A stretch of 64,000 bases of DNA, taken from assembly GCA_001792895.1 (NCBI GenBank), contig MARA01000007.1:434001-498000 (forward strand), given 5' to 3'. Positions 33,799 to 46,647 of the stretch are shown piece after piece (positions within the stretch are counted from its first letter, which is position 1; each line of letters begins with the position of its first letter). The stretch is from Lentinus brumalis (lineage: Eukaryota > Basidiomycota > Agaricomycetes > Polyporales > Polyporaceae). A model generated the notes under the pieces. That model ran no database searches. It saw nothing but the letters and a program-made list of their open reading frames with translations, and was not told the DNA's origin. The translations under genes were made by a program, and so were the position numbers.

Positions 33799-34913
33799 TC
33801 AGATCGCGTACTCTTTCCCAGTGCTAGCGTCCAAAAATACCCCATTGTCGGACGGCTTGAGGCTATCGACGACCCTCAGCTGCGCAGACACAGACTGCTG
33901 CGGGGTCTGCAGCACAGCAGGGATGCCCCTCTGCACGAAACCCTCCACAGCCTTCGAGAGGGCAGCGTGTGCAGCGGGATCACCTGCAACGCCCGAGTCG
34001 GGTCAGTCTATACGTCTGATTCACCAACCGGAACGCAAACTCACCATGCTCGCCGATCGTGCCCGTGGTGTTGACGATCCCCGGGTTCAGAGCGACCACC
34101 ACGAAGCCCTCGTCCTGCAGCTTGACGGCCCACTTCGTCATCACCATGAGAGACGACGCCTTCGTCACATGGTGCGCAGCCATCCCGGCGAGGCCGTACG
34201 CACGTACTGTCTTCGGGTCGGCGTTGCCAGGTTCCAATAATACGATCTTCTTAGCGGATCCTGCTCGGAGAAGCGGGAGGAAGGCGGTGACGCTGTGTAT
34301 CCCGCCGAGCGCGTTCGTATCGAACTGCAGGAGACGTTTTCAGAAAGCTTGCGTGCATGGACGGTGACGGCAGGTGAGCATACCGCGGCTCGGAAACTGG
34401 AATCGAGTTCGTCCATGCTCGCGCTGCGGTAACTTTGGTCAGGCCACAAAAGCGCGGAGACTTCAAGGGCGACTGCTCACAACTGATCGAACCCTTTCCA
34501 GAAGGTAGCCATGTTCACGTATGCGGCGGTGTGAATCAGGTAGTCGAGCTTCCCTCCCGTGATTTTGGAAGCTGCCTCTGCGGCGTTCTGAGGAGAGCGA
34601 CAAGTCAGCTCTACGGGCTCGGAGGTGTCATGATGGGCCGTCCGGAGTCAGGGTTACCTCCAATGTCTTGTAATTCGTCACGTCGGCCTCTAGGACATGC
34701 ACGTTCTTGAGATCCTTGATGACAGCGTGCAAGTGAGTTGAGTTGGCCGCGTTGCGCACCACAGCGAGCACGATGGAGTCGGTCCTCGCTGCCTGCACGA
34801 GAATGTCGGTCATCGGAGAGCCTACATGTATTTCACGCAGATTGGCTCACCAATTGACGGACATATTCGAGGCCAATACCTCTTGATGCGCCGATAATTG
34901 CGTACGATGGCAT
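33799..34913 (-). CDS. Short-chain dehydrogenase/reductase-like protein with altered active site
   Basis: Six exons on the minus strand: 34851-34913, 34658-34792, 34481-34587, 34384-34432, 34045-34324, 33799-33983; 272 residues with consistent phase. Rossmann start MPSYAIIGASRGIG gives the TGxxxGIG-type NAD(P) loop (residues 8-14); LEADVTN supplies the adenine-pocket Asp; VVVALNPGIVNT is the PG motif after the active site. The catalytic pair is missing: in the usual Tyr-x3-Lys position there is HHVTK (His169, Lys173), and the strand that normally carries the Ser reads KKIVLLEPGNADP. It may bind a dinucleotide without classic SDR chemistry. Substrate unknown; neighbours give no pathway. Confidence 0.85.
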
Positions 34914-35732
34914 GGTGGAGATGGAGCTACCGAATGTTATATGTACGTGGATCTGAGTGTCATCCTGACGGGAGACCTATATACCTCGATGGATGACGGA
35001 AGTCTGTAGAACGACCTTCTCTCCGCTGGTCGAAGCTAGAGCGATCAATTTCGATGAGTCATCTATAGCGATCCGTATCACACGTATCGAAGAGGACAGA
35101 CCATGGGACTATCACTCTGCGCAAATCCGCGAGGTGACCTTGCGCGAGAGTCGGCTGTAAGATGCCCAATATGTCAGCTCCGCCCTGATGTCATATGCAG
35201 CATGCGTACCCACCGGGTCGCCGAAGGCCTAGCACTGTGTCGCTCTGCGCGAGCTACTTATTGCGAGTTCTGGGAAACAAACGTTCTACCGGCGCGCCCC
35301 ACCACCGAGTCCGTTCCTGCGCATGCATGCTCGCATAAGCAACCGCACATATATATGGGCCCATGGAAGGTCAGCAGAACAGAGATGAAGGAGCTGTGAT
35401 CTCCTCATGATAGGGTGCTTACCAACGATCACTCAACGCCATGCAGCAGACATACTTACTGCGACTGGCTCGGGAAAGCACGATAGTGACATCTTGATGA
35501 TGTGCCACAGCGCAGCGGCTCCATGGTTGTGTAAACTGTAGGCGGGCAGCCGGACGACCAGACGCACGAACTCCTGATGACGAAACAAATGAATGATTGA
35601 ATGTCAAACGAAAGCAGCTGCCTTTAAAACCACCGCAATCTAATGAGAGCGCAAACCTGGAGCCTGTGGCGCAGGAACTCAGGTAGTGCAGCGGGAAGTC
35701 GCGGCGTGGACAGATATCGCGCAGTAGCTGTC
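34914..35732. other. Intergenic between SDR-like gene and BTB gene 1
   Basis: Promoter side of the SDR-like gene, then 3' side of the BTB gene. A TATATATG run at about 35349 is not linked to a gene I can support. Confidence 0.45.
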
Positions 35733-36949
35733 CTAGTCCTGGTAGAGGAGCGAGACCGAGTGAGCAATCACACGTCGATGTGTAATCTGGGTACCGACCT
35801 CATCACTGTCCGAGTCAAACTCGCCTACTATCGGTAAGTGCATAGCTGGCTGGTGTGGTTCCCGGGCCAACGATGGCTCTGCCCAATGCTCAACGTCGAT
35901 GTGGAATACATCTGGCAACTCCTTCCAGATCCCTGCCTGCTCGAAGCGCAAGTGGTTGGCAACTGCAGTGAGGCAGTGCGTACAGATGGATCCATTCTCT
36001 ACGCGGTTCCCGGCATAGAAACTCCAGGGACGAAACGGGTACGGGTTGGCGATGAGGGCTCCATCGGTGGCGAGGGAGCCGTGGAGTAGAGTCTGCAAGC
36101 CCTTCTGACAGCGTGCTGCAGTAGTACATTGCTTGTTTTCGAAAGCCGCAAAGGCACGAAGCACGGCAGAAGTGGTCTTCTGCATAAGGACCGGCGTGGC
36201 CGTCAGGCAGCGCAAGAGGTCCTCGTGGTCAAGCCGTTCAAAGGAACCGTCCGCCCGCTTGAAGCCGCGTAACAACCTTTTGGGTTTGAGCGAGCAGCAT
36301 AGCACTAGCGCGTTTGGAAGCATGATAGGGCAGCCAGCGAGGCGTGCGATGTTGACGACGCCAATCGCGTGCATGGGCTTGAAATTTGGTGGGACGTACC
36401 CTCCTATATTAACCTTCCAGGACCATCCTGTGAGGTCGCCCGTGAAGTGTATCTTCAGGAATCCGACTGCCTGGTTGAAGAGGTGCTCTATCTGGTACTT
36501 GTGGCCAAGACGGGTATACGCGAAGATCATGTTGGCATCAGGCTTGGGATTGGGGTAATCGCACACAAATCTGTCAAGGATTGGGTTCGTGGTACTTCAA
36601 AGCAACACTTGTGCAAGACTTACCTCTGGTTTGTACCCGGAAGAAGGGCTCTCAGGACGTAACGAAGGTCCTCAGGACTATCATCCAGATGGACGACGGG
36701 GCACTGCGATGGCGACTGATCGGGTTGGGGAAGAGAGAACATGTCCGCAAAGACAGGAGAGTGAGTGGATAGAACTCCCTTGTAGACTCGAAATTCGACA
36801 CCACGCGCAACGAGAATCACTGTCCCGTCCTCCAACCAATACTCTGCATCCCTGCGAACCTCCGGCCGTGATTCTGATGACGCCACCTGCGCGGTCGCTT
36901 CATCGTGTGTCTCCATATGCTGTGGCTCCATGATTCGAATGTCGCCCAA
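35733..36949 (-). CDS. BTB/POZ domain protein 1
   Basis: Exons 36624-36949 and 35733-36570 with a 53-base intron; 387 residues. Residues 33-108 are a BTB/POZ fold: AEYWLEDGTVILVARGVEF, then FRVYKGVLSTHSPVFADMF and CPVVHLDDSPEDLRYVLRAL. BTB domains dimerise and often act as adaptors for Cullin-3 ubiquitin ligases; this fungal type is otherwise uncharacterised. After the intron come helices with RLGHKYQI (from 130) and IGVVNIARL, and two Cys pairs (257/263 and 305/308, SICTHC). The short tail after VEHWAEP differs from its relatives. First of seven related genes in 35.7-60.2 kb. Confidence 0.85.
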
Positions 36950-37961
36950 GTTAGTACACGATGGTCTGGGGGTGATATGAAGGTTATAGCAAAGGAGGCG
37001 CAGAACGGACTAGAACGGAGGTCGTGGTAAGTAGGAGACAAAAGTCGCGATCGGCGTCTCGTGAAGTGAAACGCGCTCGCGGCACCTCCGAGACCGCAAG
37101 TCGTTCACACTGTTCACAGACATTGCGTTTTTTAAACCTGACTTCATGATACGTGACATGGTACAGATCAAACGCGTGTCGCTACCCCTCGGTACCTGCC
37201 CGTAACCCCCACAATACTTCGGCGCACCGACTCTGCTGGCAATTGCAAGTAAGTAGCGGTGACCTGTACCTTTCCTTATCTTCTCCCAAACGGGCATCCA
37301 TGGACGACCTCAGCCCTGTACCGACGTTCGCTCTGCATCGCTGTGCACGCTTACGAGCAGCGAAACACCACCGTCACGACGATTGGTTGAAGGTTCATAG
37401 GTGCCTGCGGCAGGTAGGTTCCATTTTCCCGAAGTAAACATGTCAGCGTTTCGTATTCTTCAATGCCTGTGAGTACACATCTGCTTGGTGATATTCCGAA
37501 TGCAAGTCGAACCACACGGTGAAGATGACGGTGGAGTTCCGACTCTTGGTAGCAGCTTTGATGCCATATTTGTGCCACCTCAGCTTCAGATCGTATTCCA
37601 CGGCTCCTCACAACGAGAGAGGGCATGGAGGGCAGGTGGTGGAGGTCGGGACAAGCTCGGAACGTGCGACGCGTGAGTCGGACACGCGTCACGGTCGCGC
37701 GCAGGAACGCGTTACGTCACGCGTCCACTCGATGATGCCGCAGCACTGAGCGCCGGCAGCTTGCAAGCAACCAACAAGCGTGTGTTCTCCTCATCCGACT
37801 CGACAACGGTCCCATCCACTGCCAAGAGTCGCTACTCTCTATTTTCTGCTTGTGATTAAGTACTACGCTCGTCGGAGAAATAAGCATAAGTACAGGCACG
37901 AATCTGACATACATGATATGACGTCGCCCTCACTGACCGCCGCAACCTGTTTGTGAATAGG
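36950..37961. other. Shared promoter region of divergent BTB genes 1 and 2
   Basis: About 1 kb between two divergently transcribed BTB genes. It holds the CRE-like element at 37709-37723. A minus-strand open frame 37351-37692 (113 codons) shows no family features and is not called as a gene. Confidence 0.5.
37709..37723 (+). promoter_or_regulatory. CRE-like bZIP element upstream of BTB gene 2
   Basis: GCGTTACGTCACGCG, 239 bases upstream of the ATG at 37962. The core TTACGTCA (TGACGTAA on the other strand) is the known ATF/CREB-type bZIP site. Nearly the same 15-mer precedes BTB genes 3 and 4. Confidence 0.6.
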
Positions 37962-39094
37962 ATGTCTCACTTGCAGTCTACTTCGAACAAGCATCCGCGA
38001 GAAGATGACGTTGAGGTTGGCAGCCGGGCTCAAGCAAAGAAGGCACGCAGTGACGAGACTGAACTCGTTCGCGACGGAGAGTTCTGGTACGAGGACGGGA
38101 CGATCATCTTGGTCGCACGAACCGTGCAGTTCCGTGTCTACAAGGGCGTCCTCGCGGATTTCTCCTCCGTATTTGCGGACATGTTTTCCCTTCCGCAACC
38201 TACATCCTCGCTGCCCGCTGCGCCTGCGGACTGTCCACTCGTGCACATGGATGATAGCCCGGAAGACCTCCGGCACATCCTTCGAGCTCTGTTTCCGAAG
38301 AAGGACACCGCGTAAGTGGTAAAACGTCGCCTTTGCTTTCTTGAAGAAAGACTCACAATGTTCCGGGTAGCTTCGTGCAAGACGAACTGAGTCGTCGTGG
38401 GTTTCACACGATATCGGCTTACATCCGACTGGGCCACAAATACCAGATAGACACACTGTTCGACCAGTCGCTCTCATACCTCAAGAAGTGCTTCACCGCC
38501 GACTTTGAAGCCAAGCAAGCGTGGTTGCAGTTGCACATCGATACGCAGGTACCCAGTGAATGGGGTGGCTACTATTCTCAAGTCTATGCCATCGGGGTCG
38601 TCAACATCGCACGGCTTGCCCAATGTGACGCCATCCTACCCACCGCTCTCGCAGCTTGCTGCTCTCTGAAAGTCGAGAGTCTCTTTGACGGCTTTGTACG
38701 CGAAGACGGGACCAGGGAGCGGCTGAGCGAGGCCGATTTGAAACTGTGCATGGAAGGCATGCGTGGTCTGACGCATGCAGCCTCGGTCGTCTTGATCAAG
38801 ATGCTTGCCAATTCCAGCCGCCGTGAGTGCACGACCAAGGCAGCCTGCCGCCAAGCGATACAGGAGGCATTGTGTGGACTCGTAGAAGAAGATCCGCCGA
38901 TGTTCTTCTCGACGGATAACCCCTTCAGAGACTTGGGTGGCCGGTTCGACATGTGCTGGGAGGGAAAGAAAGCCTGTGCAGATTGTTTGGTGGGTTTCAA
39001 GAAGCGGTTTCGCACTGAGCAACGGAACATGTGGGCCGCTCTGCCATCCATCTTCGGTATCACTGTGAAAGGATGGCCGCAGCGAATTGAATGA
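37962..39094 (+). CDS. BTB/POZ domain protein 2
   Basis: Exons 37962-38311 and 38371-39094 with a 59-base intron at the same place as in BTB gene 1; 357 residues. A basic, Lys/Arg-rich N-terminus (GSRAQAKKARSDE), possibly a nuclear signal, precedes the BTB core (GEFWYEDGTIILVARTVQF, FRVYKGVLADFSSVFADMF, DSPEDLRHILRALF). The second half has RLGHKYQIDTLFDQSLSYL, IGVVNIARL, CTTKAAC and ACADC, ending GITVKGWPQRIE. The ATG used is the first in frame; an upstream GTG is disregarded. Confidence 0.85.
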
Positions 39095-41898
39095 GCCTGA
39101 AACGCGATACGTACGTAACTGTCACCTCTCCGGACTATGAACTAATACCTTTCTCCTGCAGCAGGTAACAAACATTCAGGCCCTCGAGTCGTCTACCGAG
39201 TCCTCGTTTAGGTGACGCAGGACAGCGATCATCAGCAGGAATCACACATCGAGCGGCCACAAGACTTGTCGAACGACGGCTATACTCGGTCGGAGTCGGT
39301 CCGCTCCCCGGATGTTCATGGAGAGTATCATCGTAGAACGGAATTATGGAGACGCATCGTACCGCAGAATTGTCGCTTCATATCCCATGCTCTTCTCAGC
39401 CTGCATACCGTCCGCGCGGCCGTGCCAATATGCGCTTGCCACCAGAAGCAGGCTCAACGCGGCATCGCCCTCGCGCACGGAACGCGTTACGTCGCTCGAA
39501 ACTGAACACATATTACAGCACAAGTCCCGGCATGAGAGCATGCAGGGCTCGACTGAGACGAGAAGGTGTCAAACTAGTGTATGTAGGTTGCTTGGACGAG
39601 ACGAACGAACAGGCAGGAGATTGACGGCCGGACAATCCGTGACACCTCTGGTCGAATAGTCATGCCCAATTGTACGTTGGGTATAGTGGGAAAGCTGAGG
39701 AGGAAATCGGACATAGGACAGAACGGTGAGGGCGGGGAAGCGGGAGTGGGAGGATCGGTCGACTATTCACTGCGAGCAATCGGGATGCTTCGCGTGAATC
39801 ACGCTCTGCACCTTGTTCCTGTTGGTGACAATCTGCAGCAGTCGTCAGCACTTATACGGTAGAGGAACAGTTTCTAACCCACAGTGGCGCAACGACATCC
39901 AAGGTTGGGGTTATGAATGTGCGCGGCGCTAGTCTTGCACGTCGGGGACATGCAGTCTACTCGTTCTCCGGAGTAGTACCGCCCGTGAAAGTGCTGAAGC
40001 AGCTTGAGTCAGCGGAGCCCAGCTGTAGCTTGAGACGAAGCACTCACCTGGCATCCGCGGTAGTAGTCTCCGATCCTGACAAAGAGACGGTGAGCCACTT
40101 GCCGACCGGCGTGAAGGACATCGCCGACGTACAGTTCATGCTCGCACATGGCGTTGAATATCGTGGCACAGCTGGAGCTTGGAAGAAGTAGTACAGAGTC
40201 TGCGAAGGAACTTGAAGTTAGAGAAAGAGCTTCGGAACGCCCACTTAAATCGCTCTCCACAAGCCGGTATGTCCACTTACCTAAATACGCGAACAAACGC
40301 AGCGGAGGCGAACGACGCATGAGCACAATGGCCGTTGGTAGGGAATCATCGCCTTGAATCAGCTTGTACTCGGTCCACGGCGATGTACCGCACCGTGTAG
40401 ACTTGTGTGGGCGCGCCCTATTCAAACCTGTGCGTCTCGTACCTTCGTCCTCGTCCGAGAAGCATGGCGGAGAGTGAGAACCCGCCATTCTCGTATGTAG
40501 TCCGGGAAACGTCTATGTTATGTGGGTGACACATGTCGCGTGCACCCACTGAACAGACCGGAGTGTGCCGCTCGGAGTACACGCCATGCTTTGTGCACCT
40601 GTGGTACACGCACTTAACTGGAAGACACATACACGGATCGGGGACTAAGGCGAGAAAGCCGCACAAAACCATCTCCTTTTCGGCATAAGTCAAGCACCGG
40701 AGCCTATAGCAACACTCACCTGCGATTTGCCATGTTTAGACAGCCTGAGCGTTGTGATGAGAGGTCGGCTAGGCTTAATCTGTGAGCTGCTGCGTTCGTA
40801 CTCTACTGGCGGAGATTACTCCGTACCCGATGCGGAGGTTTCCCCGTAATTCAAGCTACACGCAGTCTGAGGTATCTGGAACCCTAGTAAGCATCACATC
40901 AGGAAGCCTGAACGTCCACTAAACGGGATGGGGCACAACCTGAGTCGTACGTCCTGCGCAGCTCCGTCCGGAGGCACTGCAGTGAATGTAATCGCATAGA
41001 GCCATACCAGAGGTAGTAAGATGTGGCCAGGACACGTTACCTGCGACATACGGAAAGGACAACATCGGAGGTGGCAGGAGACCAAGCCAGCGCGTCGGCA
41101 GATCCCGAGGACGCTACTGAACGCCCGGATTCTTGGCTAATACACGCTCGACCGAGCTGACCGAGGAATCGGCCATGACATATGCATGACTGCGAACAGG
41201 CTCCGCAACGGCCGATGCGGTCGGTACGGCACCGAAAGCTTCTTGGCCTCCTCTCCGCTCGGCCGCGCGCTCGGACATGTCAGCATCGAGCTTGTGTGCT
41301 CGCATCTGCACGCTTTCAACCTGGTACATTTTCTGAGCTGGCAGAGTTATTCGCGATCGTCGGGGCGAAACGCGAGCTCGCAGCCTGCAGGATAACGGGC
41401 ATGTCGGCATTCAAGCGGGTGATAGGCTAACACATACGGAGCGACGCTACACAGGGGGGACACAACCGACCCGAAGTCGTGAAGACGACCTGGGCGCAGG
41501 TCCTAGAATACACGTGGGATAAGCAGTAGAGCGCGACGTGAGAGTCCGCGCAGTTAACGGGTTTCGGGGAGACATGAAGGAGGATTAGGTCTCCGGCTGA
41601 TACGGTACAACGGTGTCGAGATCGCACAGGTTATGGGCGTGGCAGGTAGTGTGGGAGCTGTGGCGGAAGAGGGGAGATACCGTCTGGCGGCGCATGGGAA
41701 TCTCGGGGGAGGGGTATGCTACAGTACATATGGGGTTGTCGGTGAGCGCATCGCGTCTGCGGCGCAAAACAAGCATCGTCAGTCACGGACCAGCACGGAT
41801 GCAGCAGCATTGTGTGTAGCGTACCTGGAAGGACGCGAGCATTCGCAGGTCTCTATAAAATACATATACTGTGTTTTGACGTTGACAGGGCGGGTACG
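39095..41898. other. Gene-poor region, 2.8 kb
   Basis: Only short, mutually overlapping open frames on both strands. None shows family motifs or a convincing splice chain. An imperfect copy of the CRE-like element (GCGTTACGTCGC) is at 39484-39495. No terminal repeats or transposase fragments seen. Confidence 0.5.
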
Positions 41899-42616
41899 TC
41901 ATGACCCGTGTTTGTTCGCGAGGACGACGGTGATAGCGATGATAGGCACGATGCCCATGACGCAGACCCATGCCCAGAGACAGCGCTTGGCCCACTTCGC
42001 CTCTGCCGTGCGGTACGCCGAGAGCCGGCGTTCGCGTTCTTCGGTCGAGTGCACGGGGAGGTTGGCCATATCGGGCTGGGGCGTCGGATAGAAGAAGAAG
42101 AACGCGCCGACGAGCCACAGGAGCGGGCACACTGGTCATCGTGCGCGCGGTGCGGCGTGGTCAGCGCATGTTGGTAGCACAAACGAGGGTAGCACACTCA
42201 CGGAAACCGATGAGGAAGAACAGCCTTGTGCGCGTCTTGGGCTCCGGTAACACCTGTGTCCTCGCGCTCCGCTCCGACTCCCGCATCTGGATCGCATTCC
42301 CCCACTTGGTCTTTCGCCCGCCGGCACTCCCCGTGGAGCTCGTGTGCGACGACGAGGACGTCCGTGGTGGAGAAGGCGCGCGAGCCGCAGAACCACTCCA
42401 GAAGTCCGCGATGAGGCCCTCCTGGTACTGCAGCGTGGCTAGCGTGGACGTCTGCTGGTGCGTGGGCGGGATGGGAGAGGGCGGGACGACTGTAACGCTG
42501 GAGGCCATGCTGAACGGACGGAAGTGGCGGTCGTGAGTCGGTGTGGTGGGAGATGGCGAGGATGAAGAGCCGCCTCCAGACAAAGAGCGGATTTTGGACG
42601 AGATAAAAGATGGCAT
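41899..42616 (-). CDS. Ser/Pro-rich protein with two membrane segments
   Basis: Exons 42202-42616 and 41899-42131, joined by a 70-base intron; 215 residues. The start chosen (MPSFISSKIRSLSGGG) follows a run without similarity to anything; an in-frame ATG 38 codons upstream is possible. The first 115 residues are Ser/Pro/Thr-rich and probably disordered and cytosolic. Two hydrophobic stretches follow: RLFFLIGFLCPLLWLVGAFF (about 130-153, across the splice) and WVCVMGIVPIIAITVVLA (about 186-205), linked by a charged loop (HSTEERERRLSAYRTAEAKW). This gives a hairpin in a membrane. Family not recognised. Confidence 0.65.
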
Positions 42617-45600
42617 TGTCAGTTGCAGTCGGTGGCGTGGGTCGCAGGAGTAGGATAGGCTGGGCGAGTCGTGGGGTACTTTAGGTAGGATGGTCGATTG
42701 GGACGTGGAGATGATCCGTGCGTCAAGCACTTCCTAGAGACCGGGGACGGAGCGTCGGGCTGATGTGCGGGGTGGCTCACGGGCAGCTGGAAAATTTATG
42801 CCATCTCTCGGTGCGCCTTTACAGCGATCGCCTCGCCGCGGATGGCGGCAGCATTTGACGGGCGCGGTACCTCGCGGTACCCATGGATTGTCCGGCCACA
42901 CAACTAGGTGACACCCATGACTCGCACGAACCTGCAGAACAAAAGGAGTTGGGCCTCCTGGGCGTCATCTATGCCATATGCGGACGGAACACGAAGGACG
43001 CGCACCTCCTAGAATCAATGTTGCGCATCGATTTCGCGGGCGAGACAATAAGAGTTCGTGCTTCTACCGCCGGGCTGATTGTCTTGCTGCACGAATCAAC
43101 GCTAAAATGAAGATTTCAGTGGGAGTGCAGGCCATCGATGGACTTCCACGGCGCGAATGGGGCGTGTTGAAGACAATAAGAAGAAGACGCCCGTGAGTAC
43201 TCGCCGCACCGAACACCGAACACATTGACGCGCTCATGTGATCGTGTTACGACGCGTCCCACCCGCACTATGAACGCGCCGAAGTTGCGAAGATCGGGTC
43301 GTTGTCAGCTGCAGGTTTCCATGACGGTATGATATAGCAAAGTTAAGGTTACGCTAGTTGTACGACGCCAACCTCCCGTCCCAGGGGAAAGACACGGTAG
43401 CGCAGGCGGCGAAGCACAGTGTCCAGCGGGCAGGGACGACGTCCAACAACATTGATGACACGGGAATCGCAGGCACGAGCAGATAGCACAGAAGACCAGC
43501 GAGCCAGGAGCCGAAGACTGAACCGTCGGATAACCATCAGGGGACCATCGCGAACCCCCGGCGCTTGAGTGGGCTCTCTGGCGAGCTCGAGCGAAGGGCA
43601 AGCATGCGTTTTGATCGCAGCGTGAGCGGGCTGTCCTCGAGATAGCGGTCGGGGGCTGAGTCGTACATATTTGCAGACTAAAGGGGATCAGCTCATGAGG
43701 CCGTAGCGAATCTCTTCAAGAAAGCGCTCACGGTGTCCATGGGCTGACCTGCCCCCGTCATCGTGACGTCGGCCTCGGCTTTCACAGGGCAATCTAGGAG
43801 TACAGGTTGCCGTTAACGCATGTCACAGGACGGACCTACGCTCAGGGACCATGGGGAGCAGGCACTGACTTGCACTCCGAATCGCCCTTCGTTCCCCCAA
43901 GAACGCAGCAATCTCCGCCCGAAGCCTCCTTTGCGCCGCCTTCTGTGCCAGGATGTGTATTTGAGCGGCCGTAAGTCGGCCCTGAAGGATACCGCACTGG
44001 GCCTCGGGAATGACGCAGGGAGCATCCCCCGTCAGGATGTGGTCCGAGGAAAGAGGAACGTGGCGGGGGATGGCCGAGATGACCGAAGACAGCGCCAGGG
44101 AAGGAAGCATGTTGATAGCGGAGTATATGGTTGACAACCGTGCAGCGAGGGAGAGAGTAGCGATAGTAGACGAATGATGGAGGTTGGTTCGGTAGAAGAG
44201 GGCGGGATCGGCGGCGGACACTGGATCATGACATGGACTGCCAGCCTCGTATGACCGTGAGTATCGCACGAAGATCACTCGGATCTCCAAGGTGGCTGAC
44301 CTGCGCCCTCGGACTAGCTGGTTCGAGTATGACGGTGCTTACGTTGCGGCCCAGTCCGAAACAAACGGGTGGCGATAGCTTCCTCTGAGCATCGTCAGCC
44401 CTCGAGAGCAGCGGAGTTTTTGCCGCCGCCGCTCACCAGCCGTCGCGAGTGCTGATATCACGGTGCCCTCGGATTCAGAGGAGCGACATGGCGCACCACT
44501 ACACAGCTGAGCGTTCCCGACCGCAGTGTAATGATGGATGCAAGAATGTACCTGTGGAGCATGTTCAGTCAGTCCCCAACGGGACATATGGACGAGTACA
44601 TACCGGTGCCCCGCGGACCAAGCATCGATCGCGATCCATATCCTTGCGCTGTGACTAGGGCTTCACGTCATGACGGCGAGAGGCGAGGAGTTTCTCCCTT
44701 ATTATACGGGCAGGGGCAGTGACATCTCAGCCTCCCCTGGCGGTGGGGAAAGCAGAGGCGTGTGCCACCACAGTGCATGGGTGTCTTCCTGTATGTGCGC
44801 ATGAGGAAGGTGTCCACCTTTCAATACCTGCCGAGCAACCGCCCGGTCTCAACGCTCGGCCATTTTTATCTCCTCCTCCTGCTCCCGAAGCATGGCACGG
44901 CAACGCCCGCATGTACGAAGATGCCGCTGGCCAAGGATGATTTATGACGACAGAGCCAAGGCAGATTCGAACCCTTAGAGAGCAGGCAGGTCGGCGGGAA
45001 CAGGCTACAGTGGTCTCAGACTCTTCGGGTCGCGGTCCCTCCAGCGTCCCGAGCTCGCTTCGCCCAACTCCGACGACGAGCGGGCGGTGTGTCAGCGCAG
45101 GCTCCCGGTCGATAAGTGTAAAACCCAGGTGCACGACCGGTGAGCCTGAGGCCGGTCCATGCGTCCGTCTCTGTCCACACGAAACGCTGAGATGGGGGCT
45201 CAGCGCCGAGCCTCAGCTTGAAGTTCCGAAATCACTGCGACCGGGCGCACCACCAGGCTAGCTGCGCCGATGCCCTCGTCCCCGCGGCGCGATCCTCGCC
45301 TACTGGACATGCAGGCGACTGCGGCTGCCCATGCCCCAGGGTCGTGCTGCTATGTCGGGAAAGGAGGTGAAACAACAGGGGTGAATCGGGCGCGTTCGCA
45401 CCGCAACCTGCACATGTGGCTCTTGTTGAGCATCAAACCGGAGATCGTTCCCGCGAACCTCGGCGGCAGGAAGAATGGGTAAGACGTCTGAGGTCGCCAG
45501 CGGCGCCGATAGCGTCACAGAAATGGTGGGACTGGTCCTCAAGCGGGAGGAGCTTGGACAAGCCGGTGACATGAACCGATGCCTGCCGCTAGCATGTGCG

Positions 45601-46575
45601 GAAAAGGCGGGAGAAGGAGGATACAAGCTCAGTCGTTCCTGGATAGGAATACGTGGGTCACGAGTTAGCGTTGCTTATGAGCGCGTCGCGCCGAAGAATG
45701 GGGTGCAGCAGTACGGCAAAGCAACAGACTTACCGTGCTGTAGTGCGGAAAGCGCGCAATGTCAATGCGACGTGCCATACTGCAGTGACAAGGTTGATGT
45801 GAGACGCCTTGACCATTGCGCAGCGGCAGCATGTATGCGTTGGCGGTAGTGTCCACTGGACGAGGGCAACTTGCATGCCATAAAGCGATGAGATCTCGAT
45901 GAAGGTCGCATCTTCACATATGCCGCTGCGAGCACCAAAAACCTGCCGTTTCTGCCGGCGGACAGTTGTGAAAAGCATTGCCACCCCAAAACCTGGAGAC
46001 ACGCGACATACCTCGTAGATGCTTCCCGGACCACAAACGACTTCTGTCTCAGCTCCCTTGCTCTCGGCCCTCAGAGTTTGCAAGTCGCGAAGTTTTCGTC
46101 TCCGTCAGTGGTCACACGCCGCAGTGACGCCTACGGACTTGCGACGCTCTACATCTGCTACCTCGTCAACTCAGCTCAGGCCAAACAATCTCCCATAATA
46201 CACGACTGAGAGCTTACCCTTGAAAAGGAACCGATAGTCATAGCGGTCCGACGGCGGAGTTGAGTCCGTGAATCAGGTGCATGCATTACCACAACCACCT
46301 CGGTGCCTGGCGAATCCATCTCCGAAGGGAGCAAAAGTGCGAGAGCATCGGACATATTTTTGAAGCGAGCATAGGAGAATGACACCTGTGTGGTCCCTTG
46401 AGGAAGCCTGGTGGTGATGGTGGGACAGTGCAAGATCAGGAAGCGCCGAATCCAACGGACGAATCAATGAGTATGTCGGGAGCATCCGCAACCCGCTGCG
46501 ATGGCGATTCCTGGCGGTGGTGTGATGAAGGATAGAAGCGTACACAATCGTATCAAAAATGACTACGACGAATAT
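42617..46575. other. Gene-poor region, 4 kb, with one doubtful open frame
   Basis: Large stretch without a supported gene. The minus-strand frame 43823-44290 (155 codons) holds a helix-like piece (LTAAQIHILAQKAAQRRLRA) that looks more protein-like than the rest but matches no family I know and has no splice partners. The plus-strand frame 45475-45849 (124 codons) has no features. Both are left uncalled. Confidence 0.45.
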
Positions 46576-46647
46576 GATTGAGGCCGGGATCGAACCGACG
46601 ACCGCCTGTGTGTAAGACAGGAGTGATAACCACTACACCACTCAACC
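46576..46647 (-). tRNA. tRNA-Val, anticodon UAC
   Basis: 72 bases on the minus strand with no intron. Acceptor stem GGTTGAG pairs with CTCAATC. The D arm GTGTAGTGGTTATCAC is the usual tRNA-Val A box. The anticodon stem CCTGT/ACAGG encloses the loop CTTACAC with anticodon TAC. The T arm GTCGGTTCGATCCCGGC contains the B box. Transcribed by RNA polymerase III from these internal boxes. It stands alone in a gene-poor stretch. Confidence 0.95.

Noticed and set aside
43823..44290. 155-codon minus-strand frame with helix-like text
   Set aside because: No homology recognised, no splice partners and overlapping frames of similar length on the other strand.
45270..46083. Overlapping frames of 70-124 codons on both strands
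   Set aside because: No motifs, no splice chain, and composition like surrounding noncoding DNA.
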